Positions 35,314 to 44,797 of a stretch of DNA of 64,000 nucleotides are shown piece by piece. The stretch covers positions 1 to 64,000 of the forward strand of contig CANRFI010000001.1 in NCBI GenBank assembly GCA_947629855.1, in the 5' to 3' direction. How positions within the stretch are numbered: the stretch's first letter is position 1; each line of letters begins with the position of its first letter. The DNA is from an uncultured Clostridia bacterium. Lineage in GTDB: Bacteria; Bacillota_A; Clostridia; TANB77; CAG-508. The position numbers and the translations under genes were made by a program. The notes below the pieces were generated by a model. It was given only the letters and a program-made list of their open reading frames with translations, was not told where the DNA came from and ran no database searches.

Positions 35314-35781
35314 ATGGAAATAAAAATAAATGTAGAATATACACAAGAAATCGATGAAAATCAAATTTATATGAATATAAAAGCAAATAAATCAACTGAA
35401 ACATTAAATAAATTAATAAAAAACATACAGGAATTATCTAAAAATACAGATACAATAGTTGCAGAAATAAATAATAATATTTATATATTAAATACAGATG
35501 ATATAGCCAAATTTTACTCTGAAAATCAATCTACATATTGTGTACATAAAGATAAGACATACAAAGTCAAGAAAAAGCTATATGAATTGGAAGAACTATT
35601 AAACAAAGAAAACTTTATAAGAATATCTAAGTCATGTATTATCAATATAAAACAAGTAGAATGTTTTGATATGAAAAACATTGGCAGTATTATTGTTAAA
35701 CTAAAAAACAAAGATGTTGAGTATGTATCAAAAAGAAAAATAAGTGCAGTAATAAAATTTTTAAAAGAAAGGTGGGATTAA
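35314..35781 (+). CDS. LytTR-domain transcriptional regulator
   Basis: A 155 aa stand-alone LytTR DNA-binding protein. There is no response-regulator receiver domain; the first 55 residues are a short unknown strand/helix region. The LytTR fold runs from about 60 with TYKVKKKLYELEELLNKENF, FIRISKSCIINIKQVECFD and a final VEYVSKRKISAVIKFL. The next gene, two bases downstream, is a DUF3021 membrane protein. Such LytTR/DUF3021 pairs are known as regulator-inhibitor systems in Firmicutes, in which the membrane protein holds the regulator inactive. Confidence 0.9.
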   Translation: MEIKINVEYTQEIDENQIYMNIKANKSTETLNKLIKNIQELSKNTDTIVAEINNNIYILNTDDIAKFYSENQSTYCVHKDKTYKVKKKLYELEELLNKENFIRISKSCIINIKQVECFDMKNIGSIIVKLKNKDVEYVSKRKISAVIKFLKERWD

Positions 35782-35782
35782 T

Positions 35783-36343
35783 ATGACAAAAAAAATATTG
35801 AAAAATGTATTAAAATACACAATATTAACATATGCAATTTTAACCATGTTTTATATCATATTTAATTACTTTCAATACGCTAAAGCACTAGAAAACGCAA
35901 CACATATTCCCACTACAAATGAAATGCATGAAGAAACAATAAGTCTACAAGAAGGAGAAAATATAGAAAATTGGCTAGAAAAAAGATATTATGCAGGTAA
36001 AATGAGTATAATAACGGAGAACATTTCTATATTTGTAGTATCAATCTTCATAAGCTGCATAATAGTGGGAATCAAGAATGCAAAAGAATCAAGCATTATA
36101 AGATATATATTAGCTTTCATAGCAGGAAATATAATATTTGTAATTTGTACGGTAATATTACTATACCTTATGAAATATATTGATTTTTCTAAAAATTTCT
36201 TTGATGTATATAGAGAAAACTTTAAAATTACAATATTACCATATAGCATATTGTTTTTAGTAATTGTCATAATAAAAAGATACATATATAAGTTAAGTGT
36301 TGAAAAAATAAATGAGATGCTAAAAAGCAAAAAAAATAAATAA
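35783..36343 (+). CDS. DUF3021 membrane protein, presumed LytTR inhibitor
   Basis: A 186 aa protein with four predicted membrane helices (about residues 10-32, 75-95, 106-128 and 148-166) and an extracellular acidic loop after the first helix. The layout fits DUF3021 proteins that pair with LytTR regulators. The ATG lies one base past the LytTR stop region, within a GGTGGGAT ribosome site, so translation is coupled. The signal it senses is unknown. Confidence 0.8.
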   Translation: MTKKILKNVLKYTILTYAILTMFYIIFNYFQYAKALENATHIPTTNEMHEETISLQEGENIENWLEKRYYAGKMSIITENISIFVVSIFISCIIVGIKNAKESSIIRYILAFIAGNIIFVICTVILLYLMKYIDFSKNFFDVYRENFKITILPYSILFLVIVIIKRYIYKLSVEKINEMLKSKKNK

Positions 36344-36461
36344 TAATTAAAAAATTAAATTAATTGATAAACTTATATTTTTATTGTATAATAATTGCAA
36401 CAAAAGCAAACAAACATTAAAAAGATATATAAATAGTAAATTGAAAGTGAGATATAAGTTT

Positions 36462-37166
36462 ATGAAAGAAAACAAATTAGAAAATTTAATATGGATTATA
36501 TTTCTAAGCGTTGGAGCTATATTCTTTATAATTGGATTAGTAATATTTGGAAATATTTCTAACTATGAAAATAAAGTAGATACAATAGGAACAATTACAA
36601 AAATATCATCGCATGAGAGTGCAAATGATGATATAGATTATGAAGTATATGTTTCATATACTATTGAAGGAAAAGAATATGAATCAAAATTAAACAGTTA
36701 TGCTTCTAATTTCTATGAAGGTAAAGAAATAAAAATATATTATGACAAAGATAACCCAAACGAAATAGGTATGAAATCTCTAGATTTAATATTTTTAATA
36801 TTTCCTTTAATTGGACTAATTTTTCTAATAATAGGAGCAATAGGAATACTAGTAAAAATTAACAAGAGAAAATTAGAAAAAAGCTTGAAAGAAAGTGGAG
36901 AATTAATATATGCAGATTATAATGAAACAGTTTTAAATACTTCATATCACGTAAATGAAAGACACCCATATTATATTATTTGTGAATGGAACAATCCATT
37001 AGATAATAAAAAATACATATTCAAAAGTAAAAATATTTGGATAAATCCAGAAAAAATAATAAAAGAAAGAAATATAAAACAATTTCCAGTATATGTTGAC
37101 AATAATAAAAAGAAATATGTTATTGATATAGATATTTTGACAGAAAATATAGTAGATTTAAGATAA
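36462..37166 (+). CDS. DUF3592-type membrane protein
   Basis: Two membrane helices (about residues 10-30 and 108-128) flank an extracellular beta domain whose VDTIGTITKIS, YEVYVSYTIEGKEYE and IKIYYDKDNPNEIG pattern is that of DUF3592. A second similar beta segment follows in the C-terminal part (YIICEWNNPLDNKKYIF near 168). The ORF extends 26 codons upstream, but ATG 36462 behind AAAGTGAGA is the better start, giving 234 aa. Function of the family is unknown. Confidence 0.8.
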   Translation: MKENKLENLIWIIFLSVGAIFFIIGLVIFGNISNYENKVDTIGTITKISSHESANDDIDYEVYVSYTIEGKEYESKLNSYASNFYEGKEIKIYYDKDNPNEIGMKSLDLIFLIFPLIGLIFLIIGAIGILVKINKRKLEKSLKESGELIYADYNETVLNTSYHVNERHPYYIICEWNNPLDNKKYIFKSKNIWINPEKIIKERNIKQFPVYVDNNKKKYVIDIDILTENIVDLR

Positions 37167-37201
37167 GAAAATAAATATAAATTGTCAAAGGTGGGTAAAT
37201 T

Positions 37202-37996
37202 ATGAAGAAAAAAATAATAATTATATTGGCAGTAATTATAATATTAGTAATCATATTAGGACTATGGATTAGTGGAATAATCCCTAAGCAAATAGCTAAA
37301 ATATCAAGTTCAATTTATCTAAAATGTAATTTCCCAGAAAAGCAATTAGAATACGTAGATATTGAGTGGTCTCCTTACCATGGAGATTATATTATAAAAT
37401 ATAAAGATAAAGATAAAAATAATGAATTATATAGTTTTAGAATCGGTCCAAAATATTTTCCAATCAGTTTAGGACAAGGCATATTTAAATTAGAAGATAG
37501 TTATAGAATAGAATATGGAAGTGGAATAACAGGAATAGACGATTTTTATAACCATAGTATTACAAGTAAATATCAAGATTTAAGAACATTACCAGAAAAC
37601 TATTCCAAAGAACAAGCACAAAAAGATAATTGCTTTATAATAGGAGCAATGGTCCATAATGACAACTTATATAGTGAATTTATGGATAAATATAATAAAA
37701 AAGAAGATGCTTTTATTAGAGTAGTACAATCAACAGTTGAAGGAGATATATTTATAATAGATGTATTATATGAAGCAAAAAACAATAGAATTCACTTAGT
37801 AAAAGATGACACAAGAGATAAATTCTCAGCACAAGAAGATAGAACTATTAAATATAAAACTTATGAAAAAACAGGAGTATGGAATTACGGAAATTCACAA
37901 TATTGGGTTGCATATAATGGAGAATTACCAGATGGGGATACAAAAGAATATATGCTTAATTCTGAAGAATTATTTATAATTGCAATTATTAATTAA
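37202..37996 (+). CDS. Membrane-anchored hypothetical protein
   Basis: I do not recognise a family. The 264 aa protein has a lysine-rich start and one membrane helix (residues 4-25), then about 235 extracellular residues with many tyrosines and alternating charge (for example YVDIEWSPYHGDYIIKYKDK near 59). No cysteines that suggest disulfides or a lipobox. It follows the DUF3592 gene by 35 bases and has a GGTGGG ribosome site, so they may be co-transcribed. Confidence 0.75.
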   Translation: MKKKIIIILAVIIILVIILGLWISGIIPKQIAKISSSIYLKCNFPEKQLEYVDIEWSPYHGDYIIKYKDKDKNNELYSFRIGPKYFPISLGQGIFKLEDSYRIEYGSGITGIDDFYNHSITSKYQDLRTLPENYSKEQAQKDNCFIIGAMVHNDNLYSEFMDKYNKKEDAFIRVVQSTVEGDIFIIDVLYEAKNNRIHLVKDDTRDKFSAQEDRTIKYKTYEKTGVWNYGNSQYWVAYNGELPDGDTKEYMLNSEELFIIAIIN

Positions 37997-38076
37997 ATTA
38001 AAATAAGTAGGATAGATAATTATTTGAAATTATCTGTCTTTTATTATATAATAGTAGAAACGATTGAGAGGAAAAT

Positions 38077-38478
38077 ATGGAAAAAATTATAACATTTAGC
38101 ATAATTGTAATAACTATATTAGGCTTAATAATAAAAGCAAGTAAAGCGGTAATATATGATGCATATATGGGTAAATGGTTTAAAATTATTGATTTATCAG
38201 TATCACATTTTCTTATTTACTGTTTGTTACAATATGCATATGGATTTATAAAATGGACTATCAGACTCGAAAAATACAACCAATATCCATATAAAAATCC
38301 ATTTTGTATTTTAGTTATTATTTATTGCATAATTTCTTTTATAATATTAGGAATATACTACATTAAACGCATAAAAGATGAATATGGGATAGCAAAAACT
38401 ATTTTATTTCTATTTACAATACATATAATAGCAATTTTACTTGTAATGCTTTTAAGTCCTTTTAACTACTTCTTTTAG
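38077..38478 (+). CDS. Small four-helix membrane hypothetical protein
   Basis: A 133 aa very hydrophobic protein with about four membrane helices (3-22, 40-60, 78-98 and 108-130). No recognised motif. A GAGAGG ribosome site precedes the ATG. It lies alone between two AT-rich gaps in a stretch of accessory membrane proteins. Confidence 0.7.
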   Translation: MEKIITFSIIVITILGLIIKASKAVIYDAYMGKWFKIIDLSVSHFLIYCLLQYAYGFIKWTIRLEKYNQYPYKNPFCILVIIYCIISFIILGIYYIKRIKDEYGIAKTILFLFTIHIIAILLVMLLSPFNYFF

Positions 38479-38512
38479 AAAAAAGTATTAATTTGGTATA
38501 AAAATATAATAC

Positions 38513-38541
38513 TTGAAACAATATAAAATTACAATTATAAT
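38513..38541 (+). promoter_or_regulatory. Promoter for the choloylglycine-hydrolase-family gene
   Basis: TTGAAA (38513-38518), 17 bases, perfect TATAAT (38536-38541). Confidence 0.65.
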
Positions 38542-38576
38542 AAATATAATATAAAAAATAGAAAGAAGGAAAAAAT

Positions 38577-39551
38577 ATGTGTACAGCAATAACATATAGC
38601 ACAAAAAATCATTATTTTGGAAGAAATTTAGACTTAGAATTTTCATATAAAGAAACCGTTACAATAACACCTCGTAATTACCCATTTAAATTTAGAAAAG
38701 TAAATGTCATAAATAATCATTATGCCATTATTGGAATGGCTTATGTAGCAGATGGATATCCACTTTATTATGACGCGATAAATGAAAAAGGATTAGGTAT
38801 GGCTGGATTAAATTTTCCAGGAAATGCTAATTATAAGGATGAAAAAGAAGGAATGGACAATATTGCACCATTCGAATTTATTCCTTGGATTTTATCACAA
38901 TGTGCAAACCTTAATGAAGCGAAAAAATTACTAAAAAATATAAACATTGCTAATATTAATTTTAGTGATAATTTACCCGCATCACCACTACATTGGATTA
39001 TAAGTGACAAAGAATCATCAATAACAGTAGAAAGTGTGAAAACTGGATTAAATATATATGAAAATCCAGTTGGTGTACTTACAAACAATCCAACTTTTGA
39101 TATTCATATGTTTAACTTAAATAATTATATGAATTTATCTATTGAACAACCTAATAATAATTTTTCTAAAAAACTAGACCTAAATGCATACAGTAGAGGA
39201 ATGGGAGCCATTGGATTACCAGGGGATTTATCATCTGCTTCAAGATTTGTAAAAGCAACCTTCACTAAAATGAACTCAATTTCTGGTGATTCAGAATCTG
39301 AAAGTATTAGTCAATTCTTCCATATATTAGGTTCTGTTGAACAACAAAGAGGATGTGTCCATATGGGAGAAGATAAATACGAAATAACAATTTATAGCTC
39401 TTGTTGTAATATGGATAAAGGAATATATTATTATACAACTTATGAGAACAGTCAAATTACTGGAATAAATATGTATAATGAAAATTTAGAAAGTACAGAA
39501 TTAATAAATTATGATTTAATTAAAGGACAACAAATCCATATGCAAAATTAA
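38577..39551 (+). CDS. Choloylglycine hydrolase family enzyme (bile salt hydrolase / penicillin V acylase type)
   Basis: N-terminal-nucleophile amidase of 324 aa. Met1 is followed by the catalytic cysteine, MCTAITYSTKNHYFGRNLD, with the conserved Arg16-x-Leu-Asp. Asparagine and arginine residues of the active site are plausible in LTNNPTFDIHMFNLNNYM near 165-182 and SRGMGAIGLPGDLSSASRF (core near 205-222). Sequence alone cannot separate bile salt hydrolase from penicillin V acylase or N-acyl-homoserine-lactone acylase. A bile salt hydrolase would fit a gut organism. Monocistronic behind its own promoter. Confidence 0.88.
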   Translation: MCTAITYSTKNHYFGRNLDLEFSYKETVTITPRNYPFKFRKVNVINNHYAIIGMAYVADGYPLYYDAINEKGLGMAGLNFPGNANYKDEKEGMDNIAPFEFIPWILSQCANLNEAKKLLKNINIANINFSDNLPASPLHWIISDKESSITVESVKTGLNIYENPVGVLTNNPTFDIHMFNLNNYMNLSIEQPNNNFSKKLDLNAYSRGMGAIGLPGDLSSASRFVKATFTKMNSISGDSESESISQFFHILGSVEQQRGCVHMGEDKYEITIYSSCCNMDKGIYYYTTYENSQITGINMYNENLESTELINYDLIKGQQIHMQN

Positions 39552-39622
39552 ATAATATTAAATAATGAGAATAAACAAAAGCTTTTTCCAATAAACTAAT
39601 AAAAAGGAAGGAGCTTTTAAAA

Positions 39623-40370
39623 TTGGGAGAAATACTAAAAACAACGATAGCAGGTTTATTTTTTGGAACATTTGGAACTACATTACGGTGGAATATTAGG
39701 AATAATTATAAAAAAACATTCTAATAAATTTTTAAGTTTTATCTTATCATTTGCATCAGGCCTAATGATGGCAGTTGTTTGCTTTGACTTAATACCAGAA
39801 GCATTAGAAATAAGCATATTACCATATGTAATAATAGGAATACTAATTGGAATAGTAGCAATGATTTTTTGTGATTTATTAGTAGAAAAAAAATTTAATA
39901 CATATTTAAAAACAAAAAAAACAAATAAAAATACACTATTAAAAACAGGAATTATTGTTTCAATTGGGCTTGCCATACATAATTTTCCAGAAGGATTAGC
40001 AATAGGATCTGGTTTCGAAGCTTCAATGAAACTAGGCTTAAGTTTAGCACTAGCTATTTGTTTACATGATGTGCCAGAAGGAATTTCTATGGCAATACCA
40101 ATGAAAAACGGAGGAATGCAAGCAGGTAAAATAATTTTATATGTAATCCTATCAGGAGTAACAACAGGAATTGGAGCATTTTTTGGAGCAATTGTAGGTT
40201 CAATATCACAAGAAATAATTGCAATGTGCTTAAGCTTTGCAGCAGGTGCAATGTTGTATATAGTATCTGGAGAATTAGTTCCAGAATCAAATAACTTATA
40301 TAATGGTAGAACTACAGCAATTGGAAATATGTTAGGTTTTATAATCGGTATATTTACCAATATGCTATGA
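39623..40370 (+). CDS. ZIP-family metal transporter (+1 recoded)
   Basis: Divalent metal (zinc-type) transporter with about eight membrane helices. A TTG start at 39623 behind AAGGAAGGAG leads into a first helix, but the zero frame reads TTA CGG TGG and stops at 39724. Skipping C39686 gives Thr-Thr-Leu-Gly-Gly-Ile-Leu-Gly, continuing helix 1. Later helices hold the metal-site motifs HNFPEGLAIG (near 117) and HDVPEGISMA (near 150), the hallmark of ZIP transporters. Restored length is 248 aa. This is one of the two GGT sites. Confidence 0.9.
39686..39689 (+). other. CGGT recoding site in ZIP gene
   Basis: Preceding codon TTA. Extra C 39686, recovered GGT 39687-39689, in the first membrane helix, 21 codons after the start. 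Confidence 0.88.
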
Positions 40371-40394
40371 AATAAAAAAAAATATAAAAACATC

Positions 40395-40423
40395 TTGAAA
40401 TTTTAAAACGAATATAGTAAAAT
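40395..40423 (+). promoter_or_regulatory. Promoter for pcrA
   Basis: TTGAAA (40395-40400), 17 bases, TAAAAT (40418-40423). Confidence 0.6.
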
Positions 40424-40454
40424 ACAAACACATATTTGAGAAAGGAAAAAACAA

Positions 40455-42743
40455 ATGCAAGAAATATTAAAAGAACTAAACGAAGAACAATATAAAGCTG
40501 TAGTTAATACAGAAGGGCCATGCCTAGTAATAGCAGGAGCAGGAAGCGGAAAAACAAAAGTATTAACACATAAAATAGCATATTTAATTAAAGAAAAAAA
40601 AGTAAAGCCATGGAACATTTTAGCAATCACTTTTACAAACAAAGCAGCAAACGAAATGAAAGAAAGAGTTGTAAACCTAGTAGGAGATGAAGCATCAGAA
40701 ATTTGGATGGGAACATTTCACTCAATTTGTGTAAAAATATTAAGAAGATTCATAGATAGAATTGGAATGGAATCCTCATTTATAATATTTGATGCAGGAG
40801 ATCAAAGAACATTAGTAAAAACCTGTATTAAAGAATTAAACATAGACGACAAACTATTTTCAGATAGAAGTGTATTATCTGAAATAAGCAATGCTAAAAA
40901 TGAAATGTTAGAGCCAGAAAACTATTCAGTAAAAGCAAAAGGGGACTTCCGTAAAGAAAAAATAGCAACAATATACGAGCTATACCAAAAAAGACTAAAA
41001 GAAAACAATGCAATCGACTTTGATGATATAATAAATTACACAATTAGAATCTTAATGGAAAACCCAGATATATTAGAATATTATGCAAATAAATTTCAAT
41101 ATGTTTTAGTAGACGAATATCAAGACACAAATAAAGCGCAATTCACTTTAGTAACACTATTTGCATCAAAAAATGGAAACATCACAGTAGTTGGTGATAA
41201 TGATCAAGGTATATATTCTTTTAGAGGAGCAGACATTAGTAATATACTAAACTTTGAAAGAGATTTTCCGGGAACAAAAATAATAAAACTAGAGCAAAAC
41301 TACCGTTGCACACAAAATATATTAAAAGTTGCAAACAGTGTTATAAAGAACAACGAAGTAAAATACAAAAAAGAACTTTGGACACAAAACGAAGAAGGAA
41401 ACCAAGTACATATCTACCAAGCAAACAACGAATATGATGAAGCAAGTTACATTATAGAACAAATAGAACATCTAAAAAGAGAAGAATATTATAAATACTC
41501 TGACTTCGTCGTACTATATAGAATGAATACACAATCAAGAGCAATAGAAGACATATTAAGAATAGAAAAAATTCCATATAAAATCGTAGGCGGATTAAAA
41601 TTTTATGATAGAAAAGAAGTAAAAGATATAATTGCATACTTAAGATTAATCCAAAACAATGCAGATAACTTCAGCTTAAAAAGAATAATAAACGAGCCTA
41701 AAAGAGGTATTGGTAAAACAAGCATTGATAAAATAGAACAATTAGCAGAAATATCAGAAAAATCAATGTACGAAATAATAAAAAAGGCAGATGAATATGG
41801 CTTAAATAGAGTATTTTTAAACTCAAGGGAATTTATTAACGCAATAGAAGAATTAAAACAAAAAAAAGATAAGCTACCAATTTCACAATTAATAGAATTA
41901 ACATTGAAAAAAACAGGATACATTAAAGCATTAGAACAAGAAAATAAAATTGAAGCAGAAAACAGAATAGCAAATATAGAAGAATTCTTAACAGTTGCAA
42001 TAGAATTTGAAAAAGAAACAGCAGAAAATTCACTAAGTGAATTTTTAGAGTCAATCACATTATCAAGTGACATAGATGAAATGGAAGAACAAGAAGATTC
42101 AATAACACTTATGACACTTCATACTGCAAAAGGGTTAGAATATCCAGTTGTATTTTTAGTTGGAATGGAAGAAGGAATTTTTCCAGGATATCAATCACAA
42201 ATGGAGCCAAAAGCGCTAGAAGAAGAAAGAAGGCTATGTTATGTAGGCATAACCAGAGCAAAAGAAAACCTATTCTTAACTTGTAGCAAACAAAGAACAA
42301 TTTATGGATCTACAAGTTATAACCCTGTATCAAGGTTCTTAGAAGAAATACCACAAGAACTATTAGAAGGATATGAAGAAGCATTTGGAAATACTTCAAA
42401 TAAAGATGAAATTTTCAAGGACTCTAATTATATATGGACTTACGGAAACAAAAATAATAACAATCTTAAAACCTATAAAACAAGCGAAAAAGAAACCATC
42501 ACAAATTTTGCCTTTAGAACAGCAGAAAACTTTTTAAGTAACTTAAATAAAAAATCACAAAATGATAAACAAGTAGATTTATCACAATATAAAGCAGGAG
42601 TTAGAATATATCATAAAAAATTTGGAGAAGGAACAATCAGCTTAGTAGAACCTGAAGGAGATGACTTAAAAGTAGACATAGACTTTGATAAAGTTGGGCA
42701 TAAAAGACTAATGGCAAAATATGCAAAACTAGAAATAATTTAA
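40455..42743 (+). CDS. pcrA: ATP-dependent DNA helicase PcrA (UvrD family)
   Basis: Superfamily 1A 3'-5' helicase for repair and rolling-circle replication. The 762 aa protein shows the Q motif LNEEQYKAV, Walker A VIAGAGSGKTKVL (near residue 26), motif Ia ITFTNKAANEMKERV, motif II DEYQDTNKAQ (near 222), motif III GDNDQGIYSFRGA, motif IV LEQNYRC and motif VI CYVGITRAKE near 600. The C-terminus ends in the tudor-like domain (YHKKFGEGTISLVEPEGD) that contacts RNA polymerase in PcrA. No codon-aligned CGG. Flanked by its own promoter and terminator. Confidence 0.96.
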   Translation: MQEILKELNEEQYKAVVNTEGPCLVIAGAGSGKTKVLTHKIAYLIKEKKVKPWNILAITFTNKAANEMKERVVNLVGDEASEIWMGTFHSICVKILRRFIDRIGMESSFIIFDAGDQRTLVKTCIKELNIDDKLFSDRSVLSEISNAKNEMLEPENYSVKAKGDFRKEKIATIYELYQKRLKENNAIDFDDIINYTIRILMENPDILEYYANKFQYVLVDEYQDTNKAQFTLVTLFASKNGNITVVGDNDQGIYSFRGADISNILNFERDFPGTKIIKLEQNYRCTQNILKVANSVIKNNEVKYKKELWTQNEEGNQVHIYQANNEYDEASYIIEQIEHLKREEYYKYSDFVVLYRMNTQSRAIEDILRIEKIPYKIVGGLKFYDRKEVKDIIAYLRLIQNNADNFSLKRIINEPKRGIGKTSIDKIEQLAEISEKSMYEIIKKADEYGLNRVFLNSREFINAIEELKQKKDKLPISQLIELTLKKTGYIKALEQENKIEAENRIANIEEFLTVAIEFEKETAENSLSEFLESITLSSDIDEMEEQEDSITLMTLHTAKGLEYPVVFLVGMEEGIFPGYQSQMEPKALEEERRLCYVGITRAKENLFLTCSKQRTIYGSTSYNPVSRFLEEIPQELLEGYEEAFGNTSNKDEIFKDSNYIWTYGNKNNNNLKTYKTSEKETITNFAFRTAENFLSNLNKKSQNDKQVDLSQYKAGVRIYHKKFGEGTISLVEPEGDDLKVDIDFDKVGHKRLMAKYAKLEII

Positions 42744-42750
42744 AAAACAA

Positions 42751-42784
42751 AAAACCAGTTAAAAAACAATAAAACTGGTTTTTT
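42751..42784 (+). terminator. Terminator after pcrA
   Basis: AAAACCAGTT (42751-42760) pairs with AACTGGTTTT (42773-42782) and is followed by further T. Confidence 0.8.
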
Positions 42785-42859
42785 ATTTTAATTTTTGGTA
42801 TAAAACAAAAAAAAATGGAAAAAATAAAAAACAAATAAACTAAGAAAGGAAGGATAAAA

Positions 42860-43048
42860 ATGGCAGACCTAAACCAAATAGAGCTACAACACCTAAGGCA
42901 CTTAATAGGAGCACACGAAACTGCGTATCAAAAATTAAATACTTATTCTTCACAAGCTGTGGATCCACAAATAAAGCAATTATTTGCAAAATCAGCACAA
43001 GATGCACTAAACACAAAACAAAAATTAATGACATTTTTAAATAATTAA
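42860..43048 (+). CDS. Small helical protein paired with a CotF-type coat protein
   Basis: A 62 aa all-helical protein (LRHLIGAHETAYQKLNTYSS, then IKQLFAKSAQDALNTKQKL). No cysteine or membrane segment. It lies 13 bases upstream of a CotF-type spore-coat gene with a good AGGAAGGA ribosome site. Similar small helical partners commonly precede CotF-like genes in clostridia, so a spore-coat role is likely by context. Confidence 0.75.
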   Translation: MADLNQIELQHLRHLIGAHETAYQKLNTYSSQAVDPQIKQLFAKSAQDALNTKQKLMTFLNN

Positions 43049-43061
43049 GGAGGAAAAAGTA

Positions 43062-43307
43062 ATGGATGAAAAAACAATGGTAAATGACATATTGGGAAGT
43101 GTAAAAGCAGATTTAAATTCTTATCAAACAGCAATATCAGAAACAGAAAATATGGTTTTAAGACAAACATTTCAACAAATAAGAAACAATGATGAAAGCT
43201 TTCAATATGAATTATTCAAAATAGCACAAACAAAAGGATACTATGTACCTGCGCAAAAAGCGACAACAACGGAAATAAGTACAGTAAAAACAGAATTACA
43301 ACAATAA
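43062..43307 (+). CDS. CotF-family spore coat protein
   Basis: An 81 aa protein with the coat-F pattern: VNDILGSVKADLNSYQTAIS, TFQQIRNNDESFQYELF, and a C-terminal KGYYVPAQKA. Members are ferritin-like helical spore-coat components. AAGGAGGAAA precedes the ATG and it is co-transcribed with the gene above. It ends 3 bases before a strong terminator. Confidence 0.85.
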   Translation: MDEKTMVNDILGSVKADLNSYQTAISETENMVLRQTFQQIRNNDESFQYELFKIAQTKGYYVPAQKATTTEISTVKTELQQ

Positions 43308-43310
43308 AAT

Positions 43311-43347
43311 AAAAATACCTGTAAAAATAATATTTACAGGTATTTTT
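43311..43347 (+). terminator. Terminator after CotF-type gene
   Basis: A perfect 15-bp stem (43311-43325 with 43333-43347) with a 7-base loop and terminal T-run. Confidence 0.85.
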
Positions 43348-43494
43348 TAGATATCAATGGATGTAATTATAAATTTCACAACAAAATATTTACGTAAACA
43401 AAAATTAAAAATGAAAATGGGAGATAAATGAAATAAAAAAGAGATAAAACAAAAAAAGTAAAATAAATATACGGAAATCGGAAAAGCAAAATCA

Positions 43495-43523
43495 TTGCAA
43501 AAAAACAAATATTGAAATATTAT
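43495..43523 (+). promoter_or_regulatory. Promoter for M23 peptidase gene
   Basis: TTGCAA (43495-43500), 17 bases, TATTAT (43518-43523). The rest of the gap 43348-43573 is A-rich with no other recognisable element. Confidence 0.5.
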
Positions 43524-43573
43524 AACAATAACTTTTAAGAAAAAAGTAGCAAAAGCACAAAGGAGGTAAAAAC

Positions 43574-44599
43574 ATGTTAAAAAAAGTAATGATACATACG
43601 AAAAGAAGTATTAAAGCTATCATTCTTTTTACAGTTTCTACATTTCTAATAGTAGGAGCAATAGCATTCCTATATAAACCAACTTATAGTGTTTTTATGA
43701 ATGGAGAACAAATAGGATATACAGAAAACAAAGCAGAATTACAAAATAAAATCAATAACTATATAGAAAATGGTGAAGAAGAAAATACAAATGTAGCATT
43801 TGTACAAGTAGATAACCTTCCTAAATATCAATTATGCTTATTAAAGAAAAATATTGTACCAAATGATGATGAAATATTTGAAAAAGTAAAAGAACAAGGA
43901 ATACCATATTATCGTTATTATGCAATATTAGACAACAATGAAGAAAAAGTATATGTTTCTACTTTCGAAGAAGCAGAACAAGTAGTACAAGGATTAAAAG
44001 ACAAAAACAGTAGTAACACAGAAAAAATATCAATTATAGAAAAATATGAACAAAACATAGCGGAATTTGCAAGTACAGAAGATGCAATATCAAAATTATA
44101 TATAGCAGCACCTACACCAGTAGCTACAGTAGCAAATAAAAAAACAAGTGCAACAAGATACGCATCATCAGGAACATATAGTAATGCATCTACAATATCA
44201 ACAGCAAAAGTAGATTTAGGAATTAGTTTTATAAAACCAGTATCAGGAATAATATCATCTAGGTACGGAAGTTCAGAAAGTGTTAGAAATTATAGAACGC
44301 ACGGTGGACTAGATATTGCAGCATCATCAGGAACGCCAATTTTAGCAGCTGCTTCCGGAACAGTAACATATTCTGGTTGGATGAGTGGATATGGAAACTT
44401 TTTAATAATAACACATGCAAACGGAGTACAAACTTGTTATGGACATTGTAGTAAGCTATACGTATCATCAGGAACCAGTGTATCACAAGGACAAAAAATA
44501 GCAGCAGTAGGATCTACAGGAAACTCAACAGGACCACATTTACACTTAGAAATTAGAAAAAATGGAGTGAGATACAACCCACAAGGATATATATATTAA
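43574..44599 (+). CDS. M23-family cell-wall endopeptidase, membrane anchored
   Basis: Zinc metallopeptidase cutting peptidoglycan cross-bridges or peptides. One membrane helix (residues 15-36) anchors it; a helical region and a Ser/Thr/Ala linker (about 180-215) follow. The C-terminal M23 domain has HGGLDIAA (HxxxD zinc ligand, near 243), ITHANGVQTCYGHCSKL and PHLHLEIRKNG (HxH, near 323). AGGAGG precedes the ATG. Spore or vegetative role is not evident; an SpoIIQ-like architecture is possible but unproven. Confidence 0.92.
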   Translation: MLKKVMIHTKRSIKAIILFTVSTFLIVGAIAFLYKPTYSVFMNGEQIGYTENKAELQNKINNYIENGEEENTNVAFVQVDNLPKYQLCLLKKNIVPNDDEIFEKVKEQGIPYYRYYAILDNNEEKVYVSTFEEAEQVVQGLKDKNSSNTEKISIIEKYEQNIAEFASTEDAISKLYIAAPTPVATVANKKTSATRYASSGTYSNASTISTAKVDLGISFIKPVSGIISSRYGSSESVRNYRTHGGLDIAASSGTPILAAASGTVTYSGWMSGYGNFLIITHANGVQTCYGHCSKLYVSSGTSVSQGQKIAAVGSTGNSTGPHLHLEIRKNGVRYNPQGYIY

Positions 44600-44614
44600 T
44601 AAAATTAATAAATG

Positions 44615-44646
44615 CCTTGAATTTAGAAATAAATTCAAGGTGTTTT
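44615..44646 (+). terminator. Terminator after M23 gene
   Basis: A perfect 11-bp stem (44615-44625 with 44630-44640) with a GAAA loop, followed by TGTTTTTAT. Confidence 0.8.
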
Positions 44647-44797
44647 TATATGCTAAGGAAGTTATTATTTGAAAATCTTCAAAAAACATTTACAAGAAAA
44701 AATTTTTATGTTAAAATTTAAACGTAAATATGTAATACAAACTCAACATAATTTCTAAAATTTACAAACCAAAACAAAAGAAAGTGAGGAATTTAAA

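Noticed and set aside
43301..43350. CRISPR-like repeats
   Set aside because: The inverted repeats in the window are single terminator hairpins; there are no regularly spaced direct repeats and no cas genes.
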